From: Sanguibacter hominis ATCC BAA-789
GTDB lineage: Bacteria; Actinomycetota; Actinomycetes; Actinomycetales; Cellulomonadaceae
Direction: 5' to 3'
DNA: 64,000 bases
Assembly: GCF_012396185.1 (NCBI RefSeq)
Contig: NZ_JAAXOW010000002.1
Span: 434,001-498,000, forward strand
Below, piece by piece: positions 7,282-14,077 of this stretch (position 1 is the first letter of the stretch; every line of letters begins with the position of its first letter). A program made the position numbers and the translations under genes. The notes beneath the pieces were generated by a model. It had not been told where the DNA came from and did no database searches. It saw nothing but the letters and a program-made list of their open reading frames with translations.

Positions 7282-8520
7282 GTGCCCAGACCCCGACTCC
7301 CCCGCGCTGTGGTTCGAGCAGGCGCGCTGACCGTCGCTGCGCCGTTCGCTGTCGCTGCGTCGCTCATCGTGACCGACGCGATCAAGAAGTACCGCCGCGA
7401 CGCTGCGGAGGTGAGCTTCCCGCACCTGCCACCGCTCGACGGCGAGGTTGCCGGGACGCGTACGCGCCTCTTCACGTACGGCGAGGATCTCTACGCGTCG
7501 ATGCTCGCTGCGATCCGCGGCGCCCAGCACACGATCATGCTCGAGTCCTACATCTGGAAGGGCGACGCGATCGGCGCTGAGTTCAAAGAGGCGCTCATCG
7601 AGGCCGCGGACCGCGGCGTCAACGTCTACGTGATCTTCGACGGCTTCGCGAACCTCGTCGTCCCGCGTGAGTTCCTCCGGTTCCCCGAGCGCATCCACGT
7701 GCTTCGCTACCCCGCGTTCCGGCCAGGTCTCTTGACGCTCAACGTGCGCCACTCCGGTCGCGACCACCGCAAGATCCTCGTGGTCGACGACGAGATCGGC
7801 TACGTCGGCGGGTACAACATCGGCTCGTTGTACGCGACCGACTGGCGCGACACGCACCTCGGCCTCGAAGGACCCGCGGTGTGGGACCTGCGCAACGCCT
7901 TCGTCGACTTCTGGAACAGCACACGCCGCCCGCACCTCCCGGTCCTGCCCGACCCGGGCTCCGACCACTGGGAGCCGCACATCCGGCCAGCTCGCAACGC
8001 GCCGGGCCACCTCCTGTTCCCGATCCGCGGCATCTACCTCCAGGCGATCGACCGGGCGCAGAGCCACATCTACATCACGCAGGCCTACTTCATCCCCGAC
8101 CACGAGATCCTCGACGCCCTGCTCGCGGCGGCCCGCCGCGGTGTCGACGTCCGGGTGATCGTCCCGGACAACTCGAACCATGTCGTCACGGACTGGCTGT
8201 CGCGCGGGCTGTACTCGAGCCTGCTCGCCGGCGGAGTGACGATCTGGCTCTTCCAGGATGCGATGGTGCATGCGAAGACCGCGACGATCGACGGCGTGTG
8301 GACCACGATCGGCACAGCGAACATCGACCGTCTGAGCCTCTCGGGCAACTACGAGATCAACATGGAGATCTACGACGAAGGGCTCGCGAAGCAGATGGAA
8401 CAGGTCTTCGAGACCGACCTCAGCAACTGCCGCGAGCTCACGGCCGAGGAATGGGAGAACCGCGGTCGCATCGCGCGCATCAGCGAGAGGGTGCTCGCTC
8501 CCCTGCGTCCCCTCATGTGA
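7282..8520 (+). CDS. Phospholipase D-like / cardiolipin synthase-family protein
   Basis: A 412-residue protein with one N-terminal hydrophobic segment (about residues 13-32) and two PLDc domains. Each has an HxKx4D motif: HRKILVVDD (H162, K164, D169) and HAKTATID (H330, K332, D337), with GG/GTAN-type residues after each. The layout matches cardiolipin synthases of the Cls type, which join phosphatidylglycerol units at the membrane, although Cls enzymes usually have two N-terminal helices. It may instead act on another phosphodiester lipid. The start is a GTG with no ribosome-binding site, probably leaderless. Confidence 0.83.
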   Translation: MPRPRLPRAVVRAGALTVAAPFAVAASLIVTDAIKKYRRDAAEVSFPHLPPLDGEVAGTRTRLFTYGEDLYASMLAAIRGAQHTIMLESYIWKGDAIGAEFKEALIEAADRGVNVYVIFDGFANLVVPREFLRFPERIHVLRYPAFRPGLLTLNVRHSGRDHRKILVVDDEIGYVGGYNIGSLYATDWRDTHLGLEGPAVWDLRNAFVDFWNSTRRPHLPVLPDPGSDHWEPHIRPARNAPGHLLFPIRGIYLQAIDRAQSHIYITQAYFIPDHEILDALLAAARRGVDVRVIVPDNSNHVVTDWLSRGLYSSLLAGGVTIWLFQDAMVHAKTATIDGVWTTIGTANIDRLSLSGNYEINMEIYDEGLAKQMEQVFETDLSNCRELTAEEWENRGRIARISERVLAPLRPLM

Positions 8521-8572
8521 CACGCGTGCCGCCCGGGTCGGCCCCACTCGCCCAAACCGCCGCCGCTCGAGA

Positions 8573-8794
8573 TCAGACGTGCGACGAGGAGGGTCTTGGC
8601 TCGGCGCGTTCAGTCGCCCCGCGGTGCTTGAACGCCTCGCGGTGATCGGGGACAGACCGCACCACGTCTGCGATCTCCTCCTCGGGCCGCGGCGGGACGG
8701 TCTCGTCGGCCTCGATCACCGGCACCTCGGCGAACTCCGGGTGCGCAGCCAGCTCGGCTGCAGCGACGTCAGCAGGATCGGTGTTCTCGGCCAT
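8573..8794 (-). CDS. Small acidic protein of unknown function
   Basis: A 73-residue protein rich in Glu, Asp, Pro and Ala, with no membrane segment or cysteine and no family I recognise. It is called a gene because the ATG at 8794 has a clean CCGGAGGCCATC ribosome-binding site. It follows the MerR gene on the same strand with a 17-base gap, so the two are probably co-transcribed. Confidence 0.6.
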   Translation of the reverse strand: MAENTDPADVAAAELAAHPEFAEVPVIEADETVPPRPEEEIADVVRSVPDHREAFKHRGATERAEPRPSSSHV

Positions 8795-8811
8795 GATGGC
8801 CTCCGGCTAGA

Positions 8812-9399
8812 TCATCCAGCGGTGCGGGCACGACGGCGAGCAGCGAGCTCGTCCGTCGGGGTGCTGGCCGACTCCTCGTCGCCCAGACGTTCGGTCGGCA
8901 GCTCGGCGAGAGACCCCTCGACCTCGCGCCACACGCGGCCGACAGCGATGCCGAACACTCCCTGGCCGCCCTGGACCAGGTCGATCACCTCGTCAGCGCT
9001 CGTGCACTCGTACACGCTCGCCCCGTCGCTCATGAGCGTGATCTGGGCGAGGTCGTCGACACCACGCTCACGCAGGTGCGAGACCGCAGTGCGGATCTGC
9101 TGGAGCGAGACCCCCGTGTCCAGGAGTCGCTTGACCACCTTGAGCACGAGGATGTCGCGGAAGCTGTAGAGACGGTGCGTCCCGGAGCCGTTCGCGGGGC
9201 GAACGGTCGGCTCGACCAGCCCGGTCCGCGCCCAGTAGTCGAGCTGCCGGTACGTGATCCCCGCGGCGCGGCACGCCGTAGGCCCGCGGTAACCGGTCGC
9301 CGAGTCCTGCTCCGTGAGATCATCGCCGAACAGCAGTCCTTGCGAGGCGGCTGCTGCCCGCGCCGCCGGCTGCTCGCCGGTCTCGCTCGTGGTGCTCAC
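8812..9399 (-). CDS. MerR-family transcriptional regulator
   Basis: A 195-residue regulator with one MerR winged helix-turn-helix (YRGPTACRAAGITYRQLDYW, then LVEPTVRP and RLYSFRDILVLKVVKRLLD) followed by a short acidic/helical region without obvious effector cysteines. The GTG at 9399 is chosen because AGGAGG lies five bases upstream; an in-frame ATG at 9432 has no ribosome-binding site and would leave only a very short leader after the promoter at 9452-9480. It sits downstream of garA-ftsR, the place of the Rv1830-type MerR protein in Mycobacterium, so it is probably that orthologue. A 25-base imperfect palindrome upstream may be its own operator. Confidence 0.88.
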   Translation of the reverse strand: MSTTSETGEQPAARAAAASQGLLFGDDLTEQDSATGYRGPTACRAAGITYRQLDYWARTGLVEPTVRPANGSGTHRLYSFRDILVLKVVKRLLDTGVSLQQIRTAVSHLRERGVDDLAQITLMSDGASVYECTSADEVIDLVQGGQGVFGIAVGRVWREVEGSLAELPTERLGDEESASTPTDELAARRRARTAG

Positions 9400-9451
9400 G
9401 CCAGCCTCCTGTTTGACCTGCACGGCCGTCATGGCCCTGTCTCTGATGGCT

Positions 9452-9480
9452 ACGCTACGGGCCGCCCCTGACAGCGTCAA
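9452..9480 (-). promoter_or_regulatory. SigA-type promoter of the MerR gene
   Basis: On the minus strand TTGACG (9475-9480) and TAGCGT (9452-9457) are exactly 17 bases apart, a close match to the vegetative consensus. The predicted start near 9445 gives a leader of about 46 bases to the GTG at 9399. The MerR gene therefore need not depend on ftsR read-through. Confidence 0.65.
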
Positions 9481-9521
9481 CGACCGTGCCGTCAAGTCGT
9501 TTCGGCGTGTCGCGAGACGTG

Positions 9522-9546
9522 TCTCACGTTCAAGTTGAGGTTGAGA
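9522..9546. promoter_or_regulatory. Imperfect palindrome upstream of the MerR promoter
   Basis: TCTCA and TGAGA arms (9522-9526 and 9542-9546) enclose a core with CAAGTTG, 42 bases upstream of the -35 box of the MerR gene. It could bind this regulator or FtsR. The evidence is symmetry and position only. Confidence 0.35.
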
Positions 9547-9583
9547 GTTCGCTCCCAGCGGTGCGACCCCCTGCTCGAAATAC

Positions 9584-10357
9584 CTAGTCCTGGTGAGACA
9601 GCGCCTGCCGCACGAGGGCCGCGTGGAGCTGGATGAAGGACTCCCCCAGCTCGACCGCCGTCGCGTCCGCCCTCGCGCGCGCCGCAGGCGTGCCCTGCGA
9701 CCGCACAGGAGCGACCACCTGCTCAGCGAGTGCGAGCTGCCGGTCCGCGGACGATCTGAGCGCACGCAGGTGACGGGCCCCGATCCCGTGCTGGTGCAGC
9801 GCAGCGGCGTGAACGACGATCTGCTGCGCCCACGAGTCGAACCGGCCGCGAGCGTCGGCTCGGATGATCCCCGCCTCCAACAGCTCCTCGACGACCCGCA
9901 CCTCGACGCCTGCCTCGGCCGCGAGCGTCGCAGCCGTCAGCCTGTCAGCGGGACGCAGGTCTGCGCGCTCACCGTCGGCCGTCGCCAGGTGCGGAACCAC
10001 GGGCGCTGGCTCGTAGAGCCCGGCATCCATCTCCGCGAGACGATCCTTGATCACCTTGAGCGGCAGATAGTGGTCCCGCTGCTGCCCGAGGACGAAGCGC
10101 AGCCGCTCGACGTGCGCAGGCGAGTACTGCCGGTACCCGGCCGGGGTGCGTACAGGCTCGACGAGCCCCTGGTCCTCGAGAAAACGGAGCTTGGAGCTCG
10201 TCAGGGCCGGGAACTCCGGCCGCAGCGCCGCAAGAACGTCGGAGATGCGCATCGACGCCCGCGTCGACACACCAGCGGGCCACGTCTCGACGAGCTGAGG
10301 GAGGCGCGCGCCAGCGCCTTCCTCCGCGGACGAGGCCTGCGGGGACGCCGGGCTCAC
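9584..10357 (-). CDS. ftsR: MerR-family regulator FtsR
   Basis: A 257-residue MerR-type regulator with an N-terminal helix-turn-helix (MRISDVLAALRPEFPALTSS, then LRFLEDQGLVEPVRTPAGYR) followed by a second winged-helix-like effector region. Gene position directly after garA identifies it with Mtb Rv1828 and Corynebacterium FtsR, an activator of ftsZ transcription. Its GTG start overlaps the garA stop in GTGA, so the two are co-translated. Compared with Mycobacterium, the nuclease gene (Rv1829 type) usually found just after it is absent. Confidence 0.88.
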   Translation of the reverse strand: MSPASPQASSAEEGAGARLPQLVETWPAGVSTRASMRISDVLAALRPEFPALTSSKLRFLEDQGLVEPVRTPAGYRQYSPAHVERLRFVLGQQRDHYLPLKVIKDRLAEMDAGLYEPAPVVPHLATADGERADLRPADRLTAATLAAEAGVEVRVVEELLEAGIIRADARGRFDSWAQQIVVHAAALHQHGIGARHLRALRSSADRQLALAEQVVAPVRSQGTPAARARADATAVELGESFIQLHAALVRQALSHQD

Positions 10358-10845
10358 TGGCTGCTTCCCGCAGCGCGGCGGCTCGGGAAGAAGACCATGC
10401 GGAACTTGCCGACCTGCACCTCGTCACCCGACCGGAGGACGGCGGCGTCCACCCGCTCACGGTTGACGTACGTGCCGTTCAGCGAACCCGAGTCGCGTAC
10501 CGAGAACTCGCCTCCCGCCCGCACGAAGTTCGCGTGCTTGCGCGAGACCGTGACGTCGTCGAGGAAGATGTCCGAGCGCTCGGAGCGGCCGACCAGGATA
10601 CGGTCCGAGTCGAGGAGGAACCTGGCTCCCGCCCCGGGCCCGCGCTGGACGATCAGGAGCGCGCAGTCGGCCGGGAGGGCGGCGATCGCGGCCTGGTCCT
10701 CGGTGCCGAGCGCGGCGGTCGCGTCGGCCGGTGGCGCCGACGGGGCCGCGTCTCGGGGGACGGCGCCGAAGACGACGGTCGCCTCGATCCCCGACGGGGG
10801 CTCGACCGAGCCGCCGGGAACCTGTTCGTGCGTACCGTCAGTCAT
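10354..10845 (-). CDS. garA: FHA-domain regulator GarA/OdhI
   Basis: A phosphorylation-controlled FHA protein that in mycobacteria and corynebacteria binds and inhibits 2-oxoglutarate dehydrogenase and tunes glutamate dehydrogenase. The 163-residue product ends in a canonical FHA domain: GRSERSDIFLDDVTVSRKH, then GSLNGTYVNRE. The N-terminal phospho-motif reads EATVVF where Mtb GarA has ETTSVF: the PknB-type threonine is kept (T23) and the PknG-type threonine is an alanine (A22). The ATG at 10845 has GAGGAGG upstream. It overlaps ftsR by four bases. Confidence 0.93.
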   Translation of the reverse strand: MTDGTHEQVPGGSVEPPSGIEATVVFGAVPRDAAPSAPPADATAALGTEDQAAIAALPADCALLIVQRGPGAGARFLLDSDRILVGRSERSDIFLDDVTVSRKHANFVRAGGEFSVRDSGSLNGTYVNRERVDAAVLRSGDEVQVGKFRMVFFPSRRAAGSSQ

Positions 10846-10970
10846 GCACCCTCCTCGGCCTTGGTCGCGCACCTGCGCGACCACTCACACATCGGTCGAC
10901 CTGCACCTCCACTTTATGCATGATCCGCCGCAGAGCCATAGCGATGTTGTCGCGACCTGGGCGGGGATCC

Positions 10971-11852
10971 TCACTGCGCGGGAGCCACGGGCGTCGCGAA
11001 CCGTTGTGCGGAGGGCTCGCGAACCGCGTCGATCCGTATCTCCTTCTGCGCCGTGACGGTTCCCTTGCCGCCCGCATTCCGGACGGAGGCCATCGCGCCG
11101 CCCGGGATCTCGAGCGCCGGTGTCAGCGTGTCGGCGGAACCGATCACGTGCCACACGTACGGCGAGGAGAGCAGCGTCCCGTCGAGCAGGAGGCCCTGAG
11201 GGGTGTCGGTGAACGCAGACGACGCGACGATCCGGACGTCATTGAGCTCGATCACCTCGGCGCCGGCGTTCCGCAGCTCCTGGAGCACGGAGAGCATCGT
11301 GGTCCCCGGGAGCGCCGTGTCGCCCTCGTCGATGCGCACGACGACGCCCGGTCCTTCGGCAGGAAGCCGTCCCGACAGGATGCCCTGGACCTCGGCCCGG
11401 GCGAGCGCCAGATCGACCGCGGCCGCGCGGTCGTCCGTGCTGCTGCGCAGCTCGGCGAGCTGCCCGCGGAGCGTCTGCGCCTGCTGCTCGAGGTCCTCCC
11501 CCCGACGTGTGACCTCGTCGAGGATGCGCACCAGCTCGTTCTGTCGCAGTCCGGCGAGCGAGCTCCGCTCGTCGGCAGTCAGCTGGACAGCGAGCGCGAA
11601 GCCGAGGAGCCCGCACAGGAGGGCGGCGACCAGCTGCGACATGGTGAGGCGTGGACGCAGGGCCTTGCCGAGGGTCCGCCAGGCGGACGGTGGCGGCGCA
11701 GGAGCGGCCTCGTGGCGGCCGTGCCCGGGGACGGGCTGCCCGGTGCCTGCTGGAGCAGGCGCGGCCGCCGCCACGTCCGGAGCCTTCGGCTGAGCCGGGA
11801 CAGCCGTCTCCTCGGGTGCGGGCCCCTCGTCGGGGTGCTCGGACGCCGTCAT
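10971..11852 (-). CDS. DUF881 membrane-anchored protein
   Basis: A 293-residue protein with a Pro/Ala-rich cytoplasmic tail (1-65), one membrane helix (about 71-92), a coiled-coil stretch with LRQNELVRILDEVTRRGEDL, and an extracytoplasmic DUF881 domain (NDVRIVASSAF, VIGSADTL, ALEIPGG). The family is conserved next to Sbp and division-wide genes in Gram-positives, but its activity is unknown. The start overlaps the sbp stop in ATGA. A 125-base gap separates it from garA. Confidence 0.88.
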   Translation of the reverse strand: MTASEHPDEGPAPEETAVPAQPKAPDVAAAAPAPAGTGQPVPGHGRHEAAPAPPPSAWRTLGKALRPRLTMSQLVAALLCGLLGFALAVQLTADERSSLAGLRQNELVRILDEVTRRGEDLEQQAQTLRGQLAELRSSTDDRAAAVDLALARAEVQGILSGRLPAEGPGVVVRIDEGDTALPGTTMLSVLQELRNAGAEVIELNDVRIVASSAFTDTPQGLLLDGTLLSSPYVWHVIGSADTLTPALEIPGGAMASVRNAGGKGTVTAQKEIRIDAVREPSAQRFATPVAPAQ

Positions 11853-12181
11853 GCCTTGAACAGGTGGCGGCGGATCGCGGCCGCGTTCGAGAAGATCCGG
11901 ATGCCGAGCACGACGACGACGCCCGTCGACAGCTGCGTACCGACCCCGAGCTGGTCGCCGAGGAACACGATGAGCGCAGCGACGACGACGTTCGACAGGA
12001 AGGAGACCACGAAGACCTTGTCGTCGAAGATGCCGTCGAGCAGCGCGCGCAGACCGCCGAAGATGGCGTCGAGCGCAGCGACGACGGCGATCGGGAGATA
12101 CGGCTGCAGCGCGACCGGTACGTCAGGCTGGAAGAACACTCCCAGCAGGGCACCGATCAGCAGGCCGATGACAGCGATCAC
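11849..12181 (-). CDS. sbp: Small basic protein Sbp (DUF1290)
   Basis: A 110-residue membrane protein with three or four hydrophobic helices (VIGLLIGALLGVFF, YLPIAVVAALDAIFGGLRA, FLSNVVVAALIVFLGDQ and GVVVVLGIRIFSNAAAIRRH). The conserved DAIFGGLRA and FxNxxAIRR segments define the small-basic-protein family found near ftsZ in Bacillus and between DUF881 genes in actinobacteria. The GTG at 12181 is preceded by GAAGGAG. Function is unknown. Confidence 0.9.
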   Translation of the reverse strand: MIAVIGLLIGALLGVFFQPDVPVALQPYLPIAVVAALDAIFGGLRALLDGIFDDKVFVVSFLSNVVVAALIVFLGDQLGVGTQLSTGVVVVLGIRIFSNAAAIRRHLFKA

Positions 12182-12203
12182 GGGTTGGGCTCCTTCGTCG
12201 GGC

Positions 12204-13115
12204 TCACCGGGGTACTCCCCCGATGCTCGTGGTGGTGCGTGTCTCGTCGGTGCGCGTGTCTTCGCCCTCGCCCCCGGCGGAGGTTCCTCGGCTCGCGCTG
12301 AGGAGGTCGGGCGCACGACCCGCGCGCAGGATGATCGATGAGTCCTGCGACACGGACGACGTGATCCCGTACCGCGAGCCCAGCGCGATCATGTGCTCCT
12401 GGCCGAGGGAGCGCGCGAAGAAGGCGGGAAGCGTGTCCGGGTCCCCGATGGCCTCGATCGTGTACGGGTGGGAAAGCCCGACGAGGTCGACGAGGATCGC
12501 CTCCCCCGCGCTGCGGATCGCGCTCGTGCTCGTCAGCCGCTGGCCGTTCACGGCGACCGCCTCCGCCCCCGAGGCCCACAGCGCGTTGACGACGACCTTG
12601 ACGTCGTAGTCCTGGACGCGAGCGGCCTCGTCGGTCTCGCCGAGGAGCGGGACGGCGTCGTTGAGCTTGATCACGAGGCCTGGACCCGTGACTGCCGTCG
12701 TCCCGGCTGCCGCACCGTCGCGCTGGGCGGCGTCGAGGAGGAGCGGGTACTGGTCACCGAGCGCGTCGTTCTGCAGGGACTCGATCTCGTCGGTGGTCTC
12801 CTGGATGGACGCGACGAGGTCGTCGACTGCCGCACGACGCTCGACGATCTGGTCCTCGAGGATCGCCGTCGACGAGAGCACGCCGTCGACCGGCGCGCGC
12901 AGCGTCTCGGCAGCGGCGGCCGTGCCGCCGCCGAGGAGGACGGCCGCAGCGAGCAGGAGGGTCAGCCGGACGGGCCCGCGGTGGGGCGCGGTGCCGGCGG
13001 CACGGCGCGCGGCGGCCTCGGCGTACCCAGGGTCGAGGGGGCGCCGCATCACCTCGTCGAGGAGCACCATCGACGCGTCGGGGCGCGGCCGGGAGACGTT
13101 CGTGCTCGTGGACAC
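12204..13115 (-). CDS. DUF881 membrane-anchored protein (first copy of the trio)
   Basis: A 303-residue paralogue of the DUF881 gene at 10971-11852: short cytoplasmic N-terminus, one membrane helix (about 49-68), a coiled-coil segment (LEDQIVERRAAVDDLVASIQ) and the DUF881 fold with GPGLVIKLNDAVP, NALWASGAEAVAVNGQRL and PYTIEAIGDPDTL. The C-terminus is a Ser/Thr/Asp-rich tail. It leads the DUF881-sbp-DUF881-garA-ftsR group, with 22 bases to sbp. Function is unknown, probably envelope-related. Confidence 0.88.
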   Translation of the reverse strand: MSTSTNVSRPRPDASMVLLDEVMRRPLDPGYAEAAARRAAGTAPHRGPVRLTLLLAAAVLLGGGTAAAAETLRAPVDGVLSSTAILEDQIVERRAAVDDLVASIQETTDEIESLQNDALGDQYPLLLDAAQRDGAAAGTTAVTGPGLVIKLNDAVPLLGETDEAARVQDYDVKVVVNALWASGAEAVAVNGQRLTSTSAIRSAGEAILVDLVGLSHPYTIEAIGDPDTLPAFFARSLGQEHMIALGSRYGITSSVSQDSSIILRAGRAPDLLSASRGTSAGGEGEDTRTDETRTTTSIGGVPR

Positions 13116-13246
13116 GCACCCTCCCCCGTCGTCGCCCCGGGGCTCCGTCCGCGCCGGGCGGCGCAGCGCTCGTCACGCGCCGCGACGCCTGCCATCCTAT
13201 GGGGGCGTGGCGACGTCACGCACACGCCCGACAGGGAGGTTCGCGC

Positions 13247-13855
13247 ATGATCGAGGTCCTCACCGGCACGAGCCTTGCAGCCGCCGCAGGGCTCAACGCC
13301 TACCTGCCGTTGCTCGGCGTCGGGCTGCTCGCCCGGTTCACCGGTCTCGTGACGCTCCCGGAGGCGTGGGCCTGGCTCACGGACGAGCGCCTGCTCGCCG
13401 TCGTGGCAGTGCTCCTCGTGGTCGAGACCGTCGCCGACAAGGTGCCGGTCGTCGACTCGATCAACGACGTCCTGCAGACCGTGGTCCGGCCCGCCTCGGG
13501 AGGCATGGTCTTCGCGGCGGGCACGACGTCGCAGACCGTCAGTGTCGACGACCCGTCGGCGTTCTTCGCCGACAACACGTGGGTACCGGTCCTCGTCGGG
13601 GTCGGCGTCGCGCTCGTCGTGCACCTGCTCAAGGCGTCGGTGCGGCCCGTCGCGAACACGGTCACCGGCGGCCTTGCCGCGCCTGTCCTGTCGGTCGCCG
13701 AGGACGCGGGCTCGGTCGCGCTCACCATCGCGGCGGTCGTCGTCCCGGTGCTCGCCGCTGTCGGTGCCGTCACCGTCGTCGTGCTCCTCGTGCGCAGGCT
13801 CCGGCGCCGGAGGGACGAGCGCACGCGGAGGCGCTCGGCAGCAGCGCCCGCCTAG
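13247..13855 (+). CDS. DUF4126 membrane protein
   Basis: A 202-residue integral membrane protein with about five hydrophobic helices and a basic C-terminal tail. The start (TGTSLAAAAGLNAYLPLLGVG) and VETVADKVPVVDSINDVLQT match the DUF4126 family, which has no assigned function. The ATG at 13247 has AGGGAGG eight bases upstream. It is divergent from the DUF881 gene and probably monocistronic. Confidence 0.83.
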   Translation: MIEVLTGTSLAAAAGLNAYLPLLGVGLLARFTGLVTLPEAWAWLTDERLLAVVAVLLVVETVADKVPVVDSINDVLQTVVRPASGGMVFAAGTTSQTVSVDDPSAFFADNTWVPVLVGVGVALVVHLLKASVRPVANTVTGGLAAPVLSVAEDAGSVALTIAAVVVPVLAAVGAVTVVVLLVRRLRRRRDERTRRRSAAAPA

Positions 13856-13884
13856 CACGTGGTGCACCTCACCGGGGCTCGTCC

Positions 13885-13913
13885 CGGACAAGCGCGCCTC
13901 CGGACGGTATGCT
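13885..13913 (+). promoter_or_regulatory. Candidate promoter of the DeaD helicase gene
   Basis: CGGACA (13885-13890) and TATGCT (13908-13913) lie 17 bases apart. The predicted transcript would carry a leader of about 160 bases before the ATG at 14078. Long leaders are usual for cold-inducible DEAD-box helicase genes, which often autoregulate through them. Confidence 0.4.
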
Positions 13914-14077
13914 CGTCCAGTCACCTTGGAGTGTGTCGCGCGTCCCGCGTGTGATCTCGAGACAGAGATCGATTCTTGTGGCCCGTCGGGCTGGGGTTTT
14001 CGGGATTGCGACCGTACGGGTCAAGAAGTCCCGTGCACCGGCTCCGAACAACCTCAAGAAACTGGGTCTCCCCACGC

